Origin: Riptortus pedestris
Lineage: Eukaryota; Arthropoda; Insecta; Hemiptera; Alydidae
Direction of reading: 5' to 3'
DNA length: 64,000 bases
NCBI GenBank assembly: GCA_019009955.1
Contig: CM032229.1
Span: forward strand, 142,809,501-142,873,500
Shown here: positions 42,843-54,589 of the stretch, one piece after another
Position numbering within the stretch: the stretch's first letter is position 1
How the letters are laid out: the number at the start of each line of letters is the position of its first letter
Position numbers and translations under genes: made by a program
Notes under the pieces: model-generated
The model's input: the letters and a program-made list of their open reading frames with translations, nothing else
Database searches by the model: none
What the model was told of the DNA's origin: nothing

Positions 42843-44695
42843 TATTTTCTTTCTGTTGTGCTTTAAGCAAAATCATTTCATTTATATATATGCATGAAAC
42901 TTTGAATTTAATTTTAACGTAGCTGCTAATGTTCATTTTTAAACGGCGTGGGATACGCGAGTGGCCTCCATATTTCTTTCTGTGAGCATTAAATGTCGGA
43001 TTTTTATGATCTATGCCCACGTCTGAATAATGTTTCAAATCGAGAGAGGACTGTTTCTTGGAATATTGATGTATGCCCTCCATTAAGTAAAGAAAACACA
43101 CAAAAATTGACAGAAGTAACAGGGCTGAGAGTATAGACGGAGCGCCCTCTCCCGGATTCCACAGTGTTCATTTCCCCATATCGGTCCGCTATGACACAAC
43201 AAACCGGACATATTAGCATAAAACAACACATAGTCAAAACTGTCATTATGCCGAAATTGTTATTCAGCTTAATTGATTCTTGAACGAAATATATCGCTTT
43301 GTCTTCTGAAGACCTATGTAAACGAATATCAAATAGATATCCCGACATGATCACCAGCTGGCAGGGGCTTCCAAACTTCCACTAATTAATTTCCCACTGA
43401 AATGATCAAGCTCAAGAGGTTTTCGACAGAGATAAGGTCGATAATATCAACGAATAAAAGGGGTTAGCATTATTTTGTTCCCTCTTTTAATTTGAAAAAT
43501 AAAAAAAAAATCTTAAAAATATATAAAATAAAATCATAATAATTTGCTCTGGCGAGCATTGAAGGATGATTCGTCAGTAACTAAACCAAACTTGATTCAA
43601 TATTTTAAAAAGAACAAAGATATCATTGTGTGAAATTTATTAAAAAAATTAACAACAAATATGGATGTCATTCACCTGCTCCCGTTTTTAAGCAATCAAT
43701 TTGGACTATTAACCGTTTGAAATTTACTTATAAACAAAAGTTCAAATTTTATTTGAGAATGGACGTCAAAATATTTCGCTTTAGTTATGGATATCAGCAC
43801 TTTAAACAATAAAGAACTTGACTTGAGAGAAACTGAATTATATAATGCGCTTGTAGAGATTTTGTCGAAAACGTCATTTTTATCAGACTTTTTATTCCAA
43901 AAATACATAAGTTATATCTCCGTAACTTGTAAGTTACATTTTCATTAGCCTCCGGCAAGTATTGCGATAAGTTGAGTTTCTTAGTATGTGACCCAGATCA
44001 TTGCATACCTATATTAACTGGAAACTCCCAAAGTGTCAATTCACTGGAAGAGTAATTACTTAAAATGGAAACCCATCAGTCTATTTACTTGTGCATTTGA
44101 AATGCATGCATGTGACATTCGGCAAGCGTTGACATAAACGACGCCCGTCGTTTTATTGGACAACTTTGTGGGGGAATATTTCTCTACTGAATATACATTT
44201 TTGATTTCGGTGACTATGGATACTTTCCAAGCATTCATGCCGATATCAAATATAGCAATTATCATTCATTTGTAAAACCGTACCATTTACGCCAGCCCAT
44301 GCAGCGGATCGCTGTCAAATAAACTGCCTTTTGCTCTCGTCCATTAATTTTTCATTCATAGCCCGAGTTCAGCAATTTATGTTATTGGTTTTACAGAATG
44401 TTGTGTCAAAATGCCTCTCTCGTTTTACATGTGTTATATTAAAGGGGCGAAATGCACTTGATTCCTCGTTTCTCCCTCACAGCCGATTTTTTTTTATTTT
44501 ATTAATAAGAGTTTTCAATGTCAGATGTCCAGTCAAGAGGAAAACATTTGGAAACCCCAAGAATTCATTAGAATTTAGCTCAGTTATTATTGATTACCAT
44601 CCGTCGAAAATACCGTAAAGTGTCTGTGATTACTAGAGGACTCGAATGAGTCTGGGAAATGTAATTTTGATTAAGTGCACACACAAAAACAACAA
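42843..44695. other. Unique sequence, less AT-rich at 42940-43380, no recognised gene
   Basis: Two overlapping minus frames (42754-43101 and 43004-43354) span the less AT-rich patch. The second contains a hydrophobic run (IMTVLTMCCFMLICPVCCVI) that could be a membrane segment, but no family is recognised and no splice context decides it. The remaining open frames (43630 +, 43696 -, 44056 -, 44331 +) are unremarkable. Confidence 0.3.
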
Positions 44696-44697
44696 AG

Positions 44698-44738
44698 TTC
44701 ATCACGCAATGCAGAGTAAACTCAGCAGATTTCCTGCC
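44698..44738 (-). mobile_element. HINE-like hairpin-end fragment
   Basis: GTTCATCACGCAATGCAGAG followed by TAAACTCAGCAGATTTCC matches only the terminal ~40 bases of the family. Confidence 0.6.
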
Positions 44739-45142
44739 TACTGATGATGCCATCCCAACTCTATTTGTCCCTTACTATGAACTCTATGTAACTCTACTTG
44801 ACATTTTAGCTGTGTACAACATGTTGAACTTCCCCGAGAACTCTGATTGTGTCAATCAATTCAAGCTCTCTAATCTTGGACATTTTCTCTTTTGATAGGG
44901 TTTTATTCGCTATGGATCGAGTGATATTATCAAAGCAAAATTCTGTCAAAAAAAAGAAGTGAAAACTCCATCAATTACGGGAATAAATTAAGTGATCTAA
45001 ATACATCTTCAATATACGGGCATCCTCGTCAATGAAATAAATATTATTATAAAATTAAGAATCAAAGATATGCTTTTTATTTTATTTGCCACAAGGATCA
45101 TGAATACAACTAAAGGAAGCAATATAAAAGAGAAATAGTAGT

Positions 45143-45295
45143 ACCAAAAAGAAGACCAAAGAAAGCTGAGCAAAGTGGAAGGGATCGCCTAAGAGGATGA
45201 TGAAGGACCTTGAATGCTAGAGATGAATACTCGATCTCCAGGCACTCACCTGACCTCTGATGAGTCAAGTGCCTATAAACAATAAATAAATAATT
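45143..45295 (+). pseudogene. Possible LINE 3' end
   Basis: The frame VVPKRRPKKAEQSGRDRLRG, interrupted, then DLNARDEYSISRHSPDL resembles the C-terminus of RTE/CR1-like LINE proteins (KRRPGRPKKRW...D..R.. pattern). It is followed by a short UTR ending in ACAATAAATAAATAA, a typical A/T-repeat LINE tail. The match is short and from memory. Confidence 0.35.
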
Positions 45296-45559
45296 GTGAT
45301 AATGGCCACGATTCCGAGATCAACAGGAGAGCCCAATAGAGTTTAGAAATGAATTTTGGAAGAGTACTTCGACCTTACAGAGGTTGCCAATTGGGAGTAT
45401 AGGAAAGTGGCCATTCGGGAGTGTTTCCGAGGACATGGCAGCTGTAAGTCATCAAATCATATCTGCTATTTAGATACAGCCTCCTGAACAAATATTAGGG
45501 TCCGATAGGAAGAAAACGAGTTTGGATAAATTTATTAATGGTGTCTATTAACAGAATGG

Positions 45560-46037
45560 AGGTGCCTCAGTAGTTACGCAAGGACGAAGGAACGTGATTC
45601 CTTCGAACTCGGCATGTCCGAAAATTATTTTGTATACAAAGCATCGGCTACTTTTCTTGGTTCAATGAGTGATAAAATTTGCAGGAATGAAGACCGAGAA
45701 ATATCGATATTTATCAATGTTATCCCAAATGGAAAGGAGAGGAGACCCTGGATGGGAGAGTTCCTCCAGAAGGTTATAGGTCAAGTAGAGCTACTTACCA
45801 ACGAGACAATGGTCGGGAGCAGATGGTCGTCAAATCGGAATAATTGACATAATTCCCACCAAATTCAGCTATAAATCTGGATTCAACCAAAATGACAGTT
45901 ATCCCACAAGACCCAACAATAACAATATCAGTAACAATAAGGATAATAATGGTCATAGCCTTGGCAATCAAACATATCCGTATCGAAATAGGCGAAGGAA
46001 GAAGGAAACCGTTTCTAAACTCTCGCAGCTAGAATAA
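45560..46037 (+). pseudogene. Decayed ORF, possibly retroelement gag-like, unassigned
   Basis: One frame (45614-45847) encodes a 77-residue stretch including WMGEFLQKVIGQVELLTNET. Overlapping its end, a second frame (about 45789-46037) reads SYKSGFNQNDSYPTRPNNNN, then NKDNNGHSLGNQTYPYRNRR and RKKETVSKLSQLE before TAA. The Asn-rich, then strongly basic C-terminus would suit a nucleic-acid-binding capsid tail, and the two frames together suggest one frameshifted ORF. No domain is certain. Confidence 0.3.
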
Positions 46038-46130
46038 TACTTTAATCATTAAAGAATTGTTGTAAATTTTTGGGATAGATATTATGGGACGTTTGAATAT
46101 TAATTATGGGAGTGATGAATATACATCAAT

Positions 46131-46167
<37 letters not shown>

Positions 46168-46520
46168 TTACATATACATAGTGTCCCAAGTTCGCATGGT
46201 TGTGAGACTCATGGTTGAGACCCCTAAAATACCTGCACTCGTGACCCCTAAAGACTCCTTTCAGTCTATTTTCAACCTCAAAACCTCCTCCAGTAATTCT
46301 CTAGCGACCATAACTTTGGAATTTCCAAATGAATGCCATACCTCCCAATAAAACCATGCAGCGAAAGTGTTGATAGGCAAATCCTAAGTTCAAAGAACGA
46401 ACATGAAGAAATCTCGTATCATTAATACCTTTTCCCTTCATGTCTTTTCGTGTTGTGTGGGACTGAAACGTCGTTATTGTAATCCATAATTGGTCCAAAG
46501 ATTTCGAATTAAATCCTTAT

Positions 46521-47095
46521 TAGCAGATTCCCCTCAAGGGAAATCAGCTATTGAGGTCGTACTCATGACGTGATTTTCGAAAATTTTCTTTAAATGTCCA
46601 TCGATCCTACCCAGGAGATGACGAAAATGAGTCCGTTCAAAATTATATATATATTTGTCTGTTAACGCTGTAGCGGTCGCAATTTTTGTTTGATCGTTAC
46701 TAAACTTGATATTTAAACGTTTTATGTAAAAAAGAAAGATCATGTTCGTTAACGGCTGAAATCGGACCAGTTGGAGGGGGGGGTTTAGAGGGGTGATTTT
46801 TGAAAATTCGAAATATCTCCGTTACCATACGTCGGATAAAAAATTTGTATGGAATCAATCTTGTTGTAAATTAAATTTACTATAAATATTGCTATACATT
46901 TAATCTCTATCTTGAATATTAACCGAGATATTTGCATTTTTATTAAATTTGGGCCGATAACGGACGCCTGATTTTCCCGCCAAAAGCTAGTTCGGCCCTT
47001 TGCCGTAACTGTTCGGCTCTCGTATGGAGACTTCTCCATTGTATAACTTCACGTGTGAAATCTGCTTAGTTTACGCAGACCCTGCGTGACGGACT
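46521..47095 (+). mobile_element. HINE-like element, complete short copy
   Basis: Starts TAGCAGATTCCCCTCAAGGG, AAATCAGCTATTGAGGTCGT; minimal TA core; GTCTGTTAACGCTGTAGCGG, CGGCTGAAATCGGACCAGTT, ATCTTGAATATTAACCGAGA; then CGTAACTGTTCGGCTCTCG, CACGTGTGAAATCTGCTTAG and the hairpin end TTACGCAGACCCTGCGTGAC-GGACT, followed by a T run. At 575 bp it is the shortest copy with both ends. Confidence 0.9.
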
Positions 47096-47099
47096 TTTT

Positions 47100-47638
47100 T
47101 TTTTTATTTCAGGATCCATTCCTCTTCCCTTACTCTTGTTTTGAAAATAATTTTGTTGGCTACAACTTTTATGTCTCAGCATTTTACAATAAAATGTACC
47201 GGTTCTGAGATAAATATTGATTTATTGATGTGTGATGAGAGGTTCCTTATGCCACTACCTTATGCTCAAATCTTGGAGGTCATGAGAATTAATTGGCAAG
47301 CTGCCCTAGAAGGAAAAAAACTTTGAATAATCTCATTCGTAGGTCAATGTTCCTTCCGTAAATTATGGCCAACCACCGACGGTGTAGCTCGTAATCGGAA
47401 ATTGTAAGATGGAAGGCAGACGTGTATAACATGGAGATTCGTTGCGAGTATTGTATTTACTCGAGCAGGAGTCGGTGACCACTTCTTCTGTCCCTCGGTA
47501 GTCCTACTAGTTTCTATACAATTGATGAATACTGATTTATATTCAGCAATGCAATTACCTAGCCGGAACATACGCCCGTTTGATTGGCTATTGGGAGCTG
47601 GTGACTAGTGGGCAGGAGAGGAAGAGATGAGAGAGAGA

Positions 47639-47700
<62 letters not shown>

Positions 47701-48180
47701 ATGACGAGGGGGGATTAGTTAGTTGGAACTAATGCCACATTAGAGGGGGGCAGCACTGGCTAATCAAAGGACTGCATTATGTATTAGGTTATCATTTGTC
47801 TCTGGTGTCTGTTCGTCTCTGAGGGTGGTCTCTCCGCTCAAAGACAAACTGTTTTATAGAAACTTCTTCAACTATTTATATTTTCTATTCACATCAATAG
47901 TATTATTAAACCCATTCAAGTTTCATTTCGATGGAGTATAACTAAGAAGAATAAAAGAAGGTAACTTAGAAAACTGTAAAAATCTTCTTATGAGTCTTTA
48001 ACACTCCCGTAGTAGCGCTACAGTATGGCACAAAAACAGTCGAATGCCCATAATCGACTGATTAACTACCAAAACCCTTGAAGGAAATGGGTACATAAGT
48101 ACAATAAAGAGTATTAAAAAGAATGCCATATTTTAATAAGAGAATTGTATATTATAAAGAAATGAAATGGCGCTAAAAAA
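47100..48180. other. Unique sequence with a (GT)n-(GA)n microsatellite
   Basis: Frames at 47141 (+, 61 codons) and 47344 (-, 75 codons) are unrecognised. A compound GAGAGA/GTGTGT/GAGAGA microsatellite spans 47627-47698. The patch around 47340-47620 is less AT-rich than average. No gene can be supported. Confidence 0.4.
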
Positions 48181-48740
48181 AAGTGACTGAGGTATTTAAA
48201 GTGAAAATCGGATGAGTAGAAGTGAGGGGTTTACAAAATTCTGAAATAAAATACAATTCGAATAACTTGGTTAATATCCCAGTCACAAAAAAACATGTAT
48301 AAAATAATAGTTTGAGGAAATTGGAATTCCCACGACATTGGTTATGTAAGCCTTTTCAATCCAAGTCATAGTAAGCGAGATATTTCCAATTAACAAGTTT
48401 TCCCCTTCTAAACCCCCTCCAATCCAGGCTGATCTCAAGTATTACCTTCTATAATCTTTAGTTTTCCAAGAAAAGATTAAATATTCAAAAACATAAAAGA
48501 TGACGTCACGCAGAATGTATTTGCATATATCTCACAATGCTCAAAGAAACCAATATTCGGTATTTAGCCTTGGAGAATATATCTTCATAATGTGATTATT
48601 GTTGACAAGACATGATTAGGAGTGGGAAAAGTTAAGCAATTTTTCCATCCCACGTATAATAACAGATATATTTCGTATTTTCGTCTCTTCCTCTACCCTC
48701 CTCTCTTCCGGCAGATTTCAGCTTTTTATGAACGTTATCT
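48180..48740 (-). mobile_element. HINE-like internal fragment, degraded
   Basis: It retains GATGAGTAGAAGTGAGGGG, ACTTGGTTAATATCCCAG, TTTCAATCCAAGTCATAGTA, ATTTGCATATATCTCAC, CCCACGTATAATAACAGATA and TTTCGTATTTTCG. There are no termini. Confidence 0.5.
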
Positions 48741-48779
48741 TTGACATAAATTCATGTTTTTTTTAAATATTGTTTGTGT

Positions 48780-48880
48780 GTTGACCAGGCACTGATGATG
48801 GAGTCTTGCTTTGAAAGCGCTCTGTTGCTGATAAACATATTGTTTGAGGAAGGAAGGCTTGCTTTTGTGTTTTCCTCTCG
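48780..48880 (+). repeat. Dispersed repeat E copy with CTGATGA and GAAA segments
   Basis: ACCAGGCACTGATGATGGAG, TCTTGCTTTGAAAGCGCTCT, GTTGCTGATAAACATATTG, TTTGAGGAAGGAAGGCTTGC. The GGCA arm can pair with TGTT, AGCGCT is a palindrome, and CUGAUGA and GAAA are intact, but no good stem II forms between them. It relates to 6955-7119, 22570-22690 and 18830-18895. Confidence 0.5.
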
Positions 48881-48887
48881 ATCGACT

Positions 48888-50184
48888 GGGCAGGGGCTTC
48901 GTAAACTAAGCAGATTTCCCTCGTGAAAGTTTAATAATAGATAAATCACATAAACATACAAACATATGGTACTACAACACCTGTGAATATTATAAGTGAT
49001 AAATACAACACGGTATTATGAATTCTTTTTCCCTCTGGCGGATGCGTGTGAAATGTAAAGAAAATAACTGCCAACTGCATCAAGTACTGGGGGGGGGGTC
49101 ACATCATATTTCATGTACTGTCGTATAAAAAAGAGTGATACTGTAGATGTAGGATAATAATAATTTGGGTATTTAATACATAATATTAATAGTAGTTATT
49201 AACATAAGAATAGGTTTATTATAGGCATAACAATGATTATAGTAACATACATATGGGGGTTTAACAAAAGGCTGAAATATAAGAATCCAAATATCTTCGT
49301 TCATGAACAGAGGTATAACTGTATCGTCGGTATAAGCCGACTATAATTAAAAAGTAACTAACACGGCAGGGGTTTGCTTAAACTCGTGAATTTATCAATA
49401 GAATGTGATATAACACCGGTAACACAACACCACCCTGAATATTAAGTGAATAAATACGAACGGTAATCAGAAACCTTCGGAAGGGAAGCATATGAAATGT
49501 AAACAAACAGTTCTGCCAACATCATTCCGGAAAGAAATACAATACTGTAACATATTTTTGATAAGTAATAATAATGAAATAAACTTTTATAACAATTTAA
49601 AACAACTATTTACAATATTATAATAGTACATGTAATTTTTTTATGAGAATCAGAATAATTTTTGAAATTTCTCAATCAATGAAGATTATTTCACCAAGTT
49701 CAAAAAACTTTAAGTACACCACACCAGACTTTCATATATATATATAATACATGTATATAAATATAAAAGTTTGTTACCGCTCTGGCAGTCGATATTATGG
49801 TTTAATCGTTAACCAAACTAGACACTTAATCGTTTATGTGTAAAGAAAGATCAAGTTCGTGTTTTCTAATGGCTGAAAAAAAAAATTCGCAATATCTCAG
49901 TCACAATAAGTTTGATCGAAAAAAATGCATGAATTCAATCGTATAGCAAATTTAAAATTTACTACTATTATTTTTTATATACATTTATTACCTCCAATCT
50001 TAGACTGTATACCGAATTAAACAATATTCATAGTAAATTTGATTTGCAATAAAATTGTTTCTATACAATGTTTTCATTCGACGTATAGCCGTTAACCAAC
50101 TTGATCTTTCTTTTTATATTTAAAGACTAAATATCGAGTTTGGTAGCGATAAAACAATAATTGCGACCGCTAGAGCGGTAACAG

Positions 50185-50244
<60 letters not shown>

Positions 50245-50300
50245 CCTCATTTTCATTATCTCCTAGGTAGGATCGATGGACAATTGAAGAAAATGCCAGC
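48888..50300. mobile_element. Cluster of degraded HINE-like copies in both orientations
   Basis: A minus hairpin end (GGGCAGGGGCTTCGTAAACT, then AAGCAGATTTCCCTCGTG) starts at 48888 with long-subfamily modules. A second minus start lies near 49358 (ACGGCAGGGGTTTGC, then GTAACACAACACCACCCTG). A plus fragment follows (49785-50000: GTTACCGCTCTGGCAGTCG, CTAATGGCTGAAAA). A minus fragment with GCGACCGCTAGAGCGGTAAC, a TA core (50190-50242) and CTCCTAGGTAGGATCGATGG ends it. Small insertions and deletions are unusually frequent here. Confidence 0.6.
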
Positions 50301-51264
50301 TCGGGGGCGGCTAAATACTTAGTTCTATAATGCCAATTGAAAACTAAATATATATAAATTAACGTTTATTATTAAATATTGTGTTATAATTTTGACCTAA
50401 CCTTATGCTATATGCCTTTTCTTCTGGATCATCATTATAATAAGAGTTACTTTACTCTTCAATGAACTTATTTTTTTCTTTAATAATTCATCATTCTAAG
50501 AATAGTAGAACCTTACGTGAAATCATGTCAAACACATTAAAGGTCGGCATCTTATAAATGATGGCATCAGACGATCAAATAATGAAATAAATAATTCTCT
50601 TCTTATCATACGGAAGGATTATGATGTTCCTATGCTTAGATTATAAAAAACACCTGTTGTTGTTAACATATAGATATAGGCCAATTTAAAGGAGTATTAA
50701 AATTATTGTGTCAATGACAAATTATCTTTACATAAGATGTTATAAAATATTATCTAAATATAATTCAGGTTTGTTATCTTCGTTAATTGATTGTTATTTT
50801 GCCTCAGTATTAATTAGCAATATTATATAATGAGTTGGAGCTGTAAGTCCTTGGTATATTTTTAATACATTACTCTGCTTTATTCATTCCAAAGCCATTA
50901 GTGCATATTTTATAATAATTATAAATTTAATCTTATGAACTATTCTACAGCATATGCTGGGTAATATTTATTAGTTAATGAGTCCCATTTGTATTAGGAA
51001 TTAAAAAAAAAATTAACAAATAAATACTTCCCCAATTCCAATACAATATTTGAAAGGCATTTCTAAAAGTAGTATTTGGTTAGTTACAACAAGGAGGCTG
51101 TTCTAGCTCATGTATATTAATGGCATACCCTCCATTTACACACAACTGTTTTTATAGCACTCGAATGACATAAAGAGATATCATATTGTGTTCTCTGTGT
51201 TTTTTTCTCTTAGTTAGTGCCCTATATAAACAAGAATTAAATTTAAGTTGGACATGACCGGTTT
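50301..51264. other. AT-rich sequence with no recognised feature
   Basis: About 1 kb of AT-rich DNA without a recognisable exon or repeat terminus. Confidence 0.4.
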
Positions 51265-51388
51265 TAGCAGATTTCCCTTAAGGGAAATCAGCTATTGAGG
51301 TCGTACTCATGACGCGAGTTTCAAAAAAATTTCTTCAAATGTCCATCGATCCTACCCAGGAGATGATGAAAATGAGGTCCGTTTCAAA

Positions 51389-51450
<62 letters not shown>

Positions 51451-51937
51451 CTGTTAACGCTCTAGCGGTCGTAATTTTTGTTTGATCGTTACCAAACTCG
51501 GAATTTAATCGTTTTATGTAAAAAGAAAGATCAAGTACGTTAATGGCTGAAATCGGACTAGTGGGAGGGGGGGTTTAGAGGGGGGGGATTTTCGGAAAAT
51601 CCAAAATATCACCATTATTAAGCGTCGGATCGAAAAATTGTATAGAATTAATCTTATTGAAAATTAAATTTACTATAAATATTGTTCCACACATTTATTC
51701 TGTATCTTGAATATTAACCGAGATATTTGCATTTGTATTCTGCATTGGTCGGCAGGAGTGAGCTGTTGGGTACTTTCCGAAGAGAGCTCTGGCGGCCGTT
51801 TTCGTAACTCTTCGTCCCTCGTGTATAAGTTTAGTGATCCCTTACTACTTACTACTCTTGTTTTTGGGCAGATTTCTCTATTGTAAAACTTCACGTGGGA
51901 AATCTGCTTAGTTTACGCAGCCCCTGCGTGACGGACT
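51265..51937 (+). mobile_element. HINE-like element, complete short-subfamily copy
   Basis: TAGCAGATTTCCCTTAAGGG, AAATCAGCTATTGAGGTCGT, TCAAATGTCCATCGATCCTA, CAGGAGATGATGAAAATGAG; TA core 51394-51447; GTCTGTTAACGCTCTAGCGG, ATCGGACTAGTGGGAGGGG, TCTTGAATATTAACCGAGAT, GGTCGGCAGGAGTGAGC, GAGCTCTGGCGGCCGTTTTC, TTCACGTGGGAAATCTGCTT, AGTTTACGCAGCCCCTGCGT, GACGGACT. It ends without a T run (CTTG follows), which helps define the true 3' end as ...GGACT. Confidence 0.92.
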
Positions 51938-52099
51938 CTTGTAATAATCGGATGAGTCGTACTAGAGATTTACTGAAAATGCAAAATTACTCATAACCCT
52001 GTGACTTTTCGATTTCGAGAAATCCCTATAAAACGAAAATAGTAGGGAATCATTACATTAAGGTTAATTTAATACAATGTTATGCTTCTTATTCTGAGC

Positions 52100-52190
52100 T
52101 CAATATTATTTATATATTTTTCAAATTTTATGGCAAGGGTCTCCTATAAAAAACATTTTTTTTTTCCGATGCCAACTTTTTTGAAACTGC
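52100..52190 (-). repeat. Dispersed repeat D, left-end copy
   Basis: The minus strand reads CTGGGCAGTTTCAAAAAAGT, TGGCATCGG, TATAGGAGACCCTTGCCATA and AAATTTGAAAAATATATAAA. A plus-oriented partner lies at 52955-53035, with a HINE-like element between the two. Confidence 0.6.
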
Positions 52191-52249
52191 CCAGATTAGA
52201 AGGTTCTTCAAGCCATCTTCGTCAAGATTCATAATTAGAATTTCAAAAA

Positions 52250-52880
52250 AGTCCGTCACGCAGGGACTGCGTAAACTAAGCAGATTTCCCACGTGAAGTT
52301 TTACATTAGAAAAAATTTCACGAGAGCCGAGCCATTCAAGGAAACGGCCGAACTAGCTTTTGGCGGGAAAGTAACTCTCGTCCGTTAGGCGCCCAGATTT
52401 AATAAAAATGCATATATCTTGGTTAATATTCAAGATAGAGAAAAATTGTATATAACATATTTATAGTAAATTTAATTTTCAATTAGATTGCTTCTGTAAT
52501 CTGTAAAATATTTCGATCCGACCTACACTAACGGAGATAATTCGAATTTTCGAAAATCCTCCCCCTCTCAACCCCCCCCTCCCACTGGTCCGATTTGAGC
52601 CGTTAACGAACTTGATCTTTCTTTTTGCATGAAACGACTAAATATCGAGTACGGTAACGATTAAACAGCGGTAACAGACAAATATATATATATATATATA
52701 TATATATTTTATATATAATATATACTATATATTTATATATATATATATATATACAGTTTTGAACGGACCTCATTTTCGTCAACTACTAGGTAGGATCGAC
52801 GGACATTTAAAGAAAAATTTCGAAAATTCCCTCATGAGTCTAACCTCAATAGCTGATTTCCCTTAAGGGAAATCTGCTAA
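52250..52880 (-). mobile_element. HINE-like element, complete, short subfamily
   Basis: AGTCCGTCACGCAGGGACTG, CGTAAACTAAGCAGATTTCC, CACGTGAAGTTTTACATTAG, GGAAACGGCCGAACTAGC, CTTGGTTAATATTCAAG, CACTGGTCCGATTTGAGC, a TA core interrupted by TTTATATA (52682-52753), TGAACGGACCTCATTTTCGT and the palindromic end closing at ATCTGCTAA. Confidence 0.9.
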
Positions 52881-52954
52881 TAAAACTCTTGTCCCTCCGT
52901 TCATTTGCCATGGAGGTGGATCTGCTTAGTTCAGGAAGAAGACTTGACATTCTC

Positions 52955-53035
52955 AACTGGGCAGTTTCAATAAAGTTTGCACCGGAAAAAATATTTTTTA
53001 TTGGAGACCCTTGCCAAACAATTTGAAGAATATAC
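52955..53035 (+). repeat. Dispersed repeat D, right-end copy
   Basis: GGGCAGTTTCAATAAAGTTT, GCACCGGAAAAAATATTTTT, TATTGGAGACCCTTGCC and TTTGAAGAATATAC. The stretch upstream (GAAGAAGACTTGACATTCTC) replaces the hammerhead-like segment seen at 19441. Confidence 0.6.
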
Positions 53036-53238
53036 AATTTTATGATTTACGCATTTGCACCTATATATATTTCCCTTATTATAAATTGTAAGGAGTGGGG
53101 CTTTAGAGAAAAAGTAAATTGTTAATTCGCAAATAAATAAATTCTAATGTAAGTACCAAAATAATGCTATAGAACAGTCTTATTGAAAAATTAATGCACT
53201 AAAATTACTTTATATGTTAACGAGAAAATAGTGCTAGT

Positions 53239-53497
53239 CGAAGGGGTGGTGGCATATAATCTCCGTTATTATATATCTGATCGAAAAGTTGTATAAAACC
53301 AGTGGTATTGCAAATATAATTTTCTATAGTTGTTGTTACATACATATTTTCTCTATCTTGGTATATTAACCGAGGTGTTTACATTTTTAGAAGATTTAAG
53401 GGAAATCAGCTCCCTTGAGGATGAATCAATGACGGAAATTTTAGCGGACTTTCGACATTTTTCTTCAAATGTCCATCGAAATTAGAGTAGATATATG

Positions 53498-53562
<65 letters not shown>

Positions 53563-54007
53563 CTGTTAACAATTTTTGTTTGATCGTAACCAAACTCAGT
53601 ATTTAATCGTTTTATGTAAAAAGAAAGATCATGTTCGTTAATGGCTGAAATCCGACAAGTGGGAGGGGAGGGGGGGGATTTTCGGAAAATCCAAAATATC
53701 ACCATTATTAAGCGTCGGATCGAAAAATTGTATAGAATCTGTATCTTGAATATTAACCGAGATATTTGCATTTGTATTCTGCGGGTGGTCACCAATAGGC
53801 TATGTTCGAACTTTTCGCCCCTCGTGAATAGGTTTAGAGGTTAGGTTAACTGTTTTTTTGGGCTAGAACTACTGGGTTATTACGCCCTAAATAATGTTTT
53901 AGGTTTAGAGGTTTCTTACTACTACAGTTGTTATTAGGCAGATTTCTCTATTGTAAAACTTCACTTGGGAAATCTGCTTAGTTTGCGCAGCCCCTGCGTG
54001 ACGGACT
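53239..54007 (+). mobile_element. HINE-like element, plus orientation, preceded by a second internal fragment
   Basis: A fragment (53239-53391) with CTCCGTTATTATATATCTG and TATATTAACCGAGGTGTTT runs directly into the 5' palindrome remnant of a copy starting at about 53392 (GATTTAAGGGAAATCAGC). That copy has a TA core 53504-53557, GGCTGAAATCCGACAAGTGG, TGAATATTAACCGAGATATT, CTTCACTTGGGAAATCTGCT, TAGTTTGCGCAGCCCCTGCG and TGACGGACT at 54007. A 50-bp module (53825-53930) with two GGTTTAGAGGTT words is also found inverted at 55405-55490. Confidence 0.85.
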
Positions 54008-54187
54008 TTTTTTGGTTTCGGCCTTTAGCAAAACCCCTCTTTTAGGATCCTACTTTAACAATACACGAATATAAAATGAAAGGTCTTATTCTAAGCTTAA
54101 TTTAAAAAATATTGTTTTAAGATGACATTTATTTGAAGAGGCACATGCAAATACATTCTGAAATGACTATCATCAATAAAGATTTTA

Positions 54188-54571
54188 TTTCTTGGCTCAA
54201 AAATGTTTATTTGATCTATACCGTACTCGATGTTTAACAGTTTGATTTAACACTGTAGGTCATATTCGTTAATGGCTGACATATTACTAGGAATGGGTAA
54301 GGATAAGAGCGAAGGAAATTCAAAAATACAAAATATCACCAAAAATATTTATTTAATCAAAATATTTATCCTCTAAAATTTTTCTTCTATAAATATTTTC
54401 GTTATTTAAAATTAAGGGAAAATTTGTACTTGCTGAATTTCAGCTTTCATTAACCCTCGTCTTCTACTCATAGAATTTTTAATTAAGGAAAAAAGAATGT
54501 ATGGTGAGATGAGATAAGTAGCATGTACGTGGGTAATCTGCTTAGTTTACGCAGCCCCTGCGTGACGGACT
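54188..54571 (+). mobile_element. HINE-like element, degraded, hairpin end intact
   Basis: Degraded block (ACCGTACTCGATGTTTAACA, GTTAATGGCTGACATATTAC) then an intact end: GGGTAATCTGCTTAGTTTAC, GCAGCCCCTGCGTGACGGAC, T. The next bases are GACAGT, not T, which again places the boundary at GGACT. Confidence 0.7.
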
Positions 54572-54589
54572 GACAGTAATTCTGTTAGT

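Noticed and set aside
48792..48822. Second hammerhead ribozyme with intact CUGAUGA and GAAA
   Set aside because: No stable stem II can be drawn between the core segments. Kept only as a weak relation within repeat E.
53406..53795. 129-codon minus open frame
   Set aside because: Translation of a HINE-like element including its TA core. Similar IYIYIY frames recur in other copies by shared descent.
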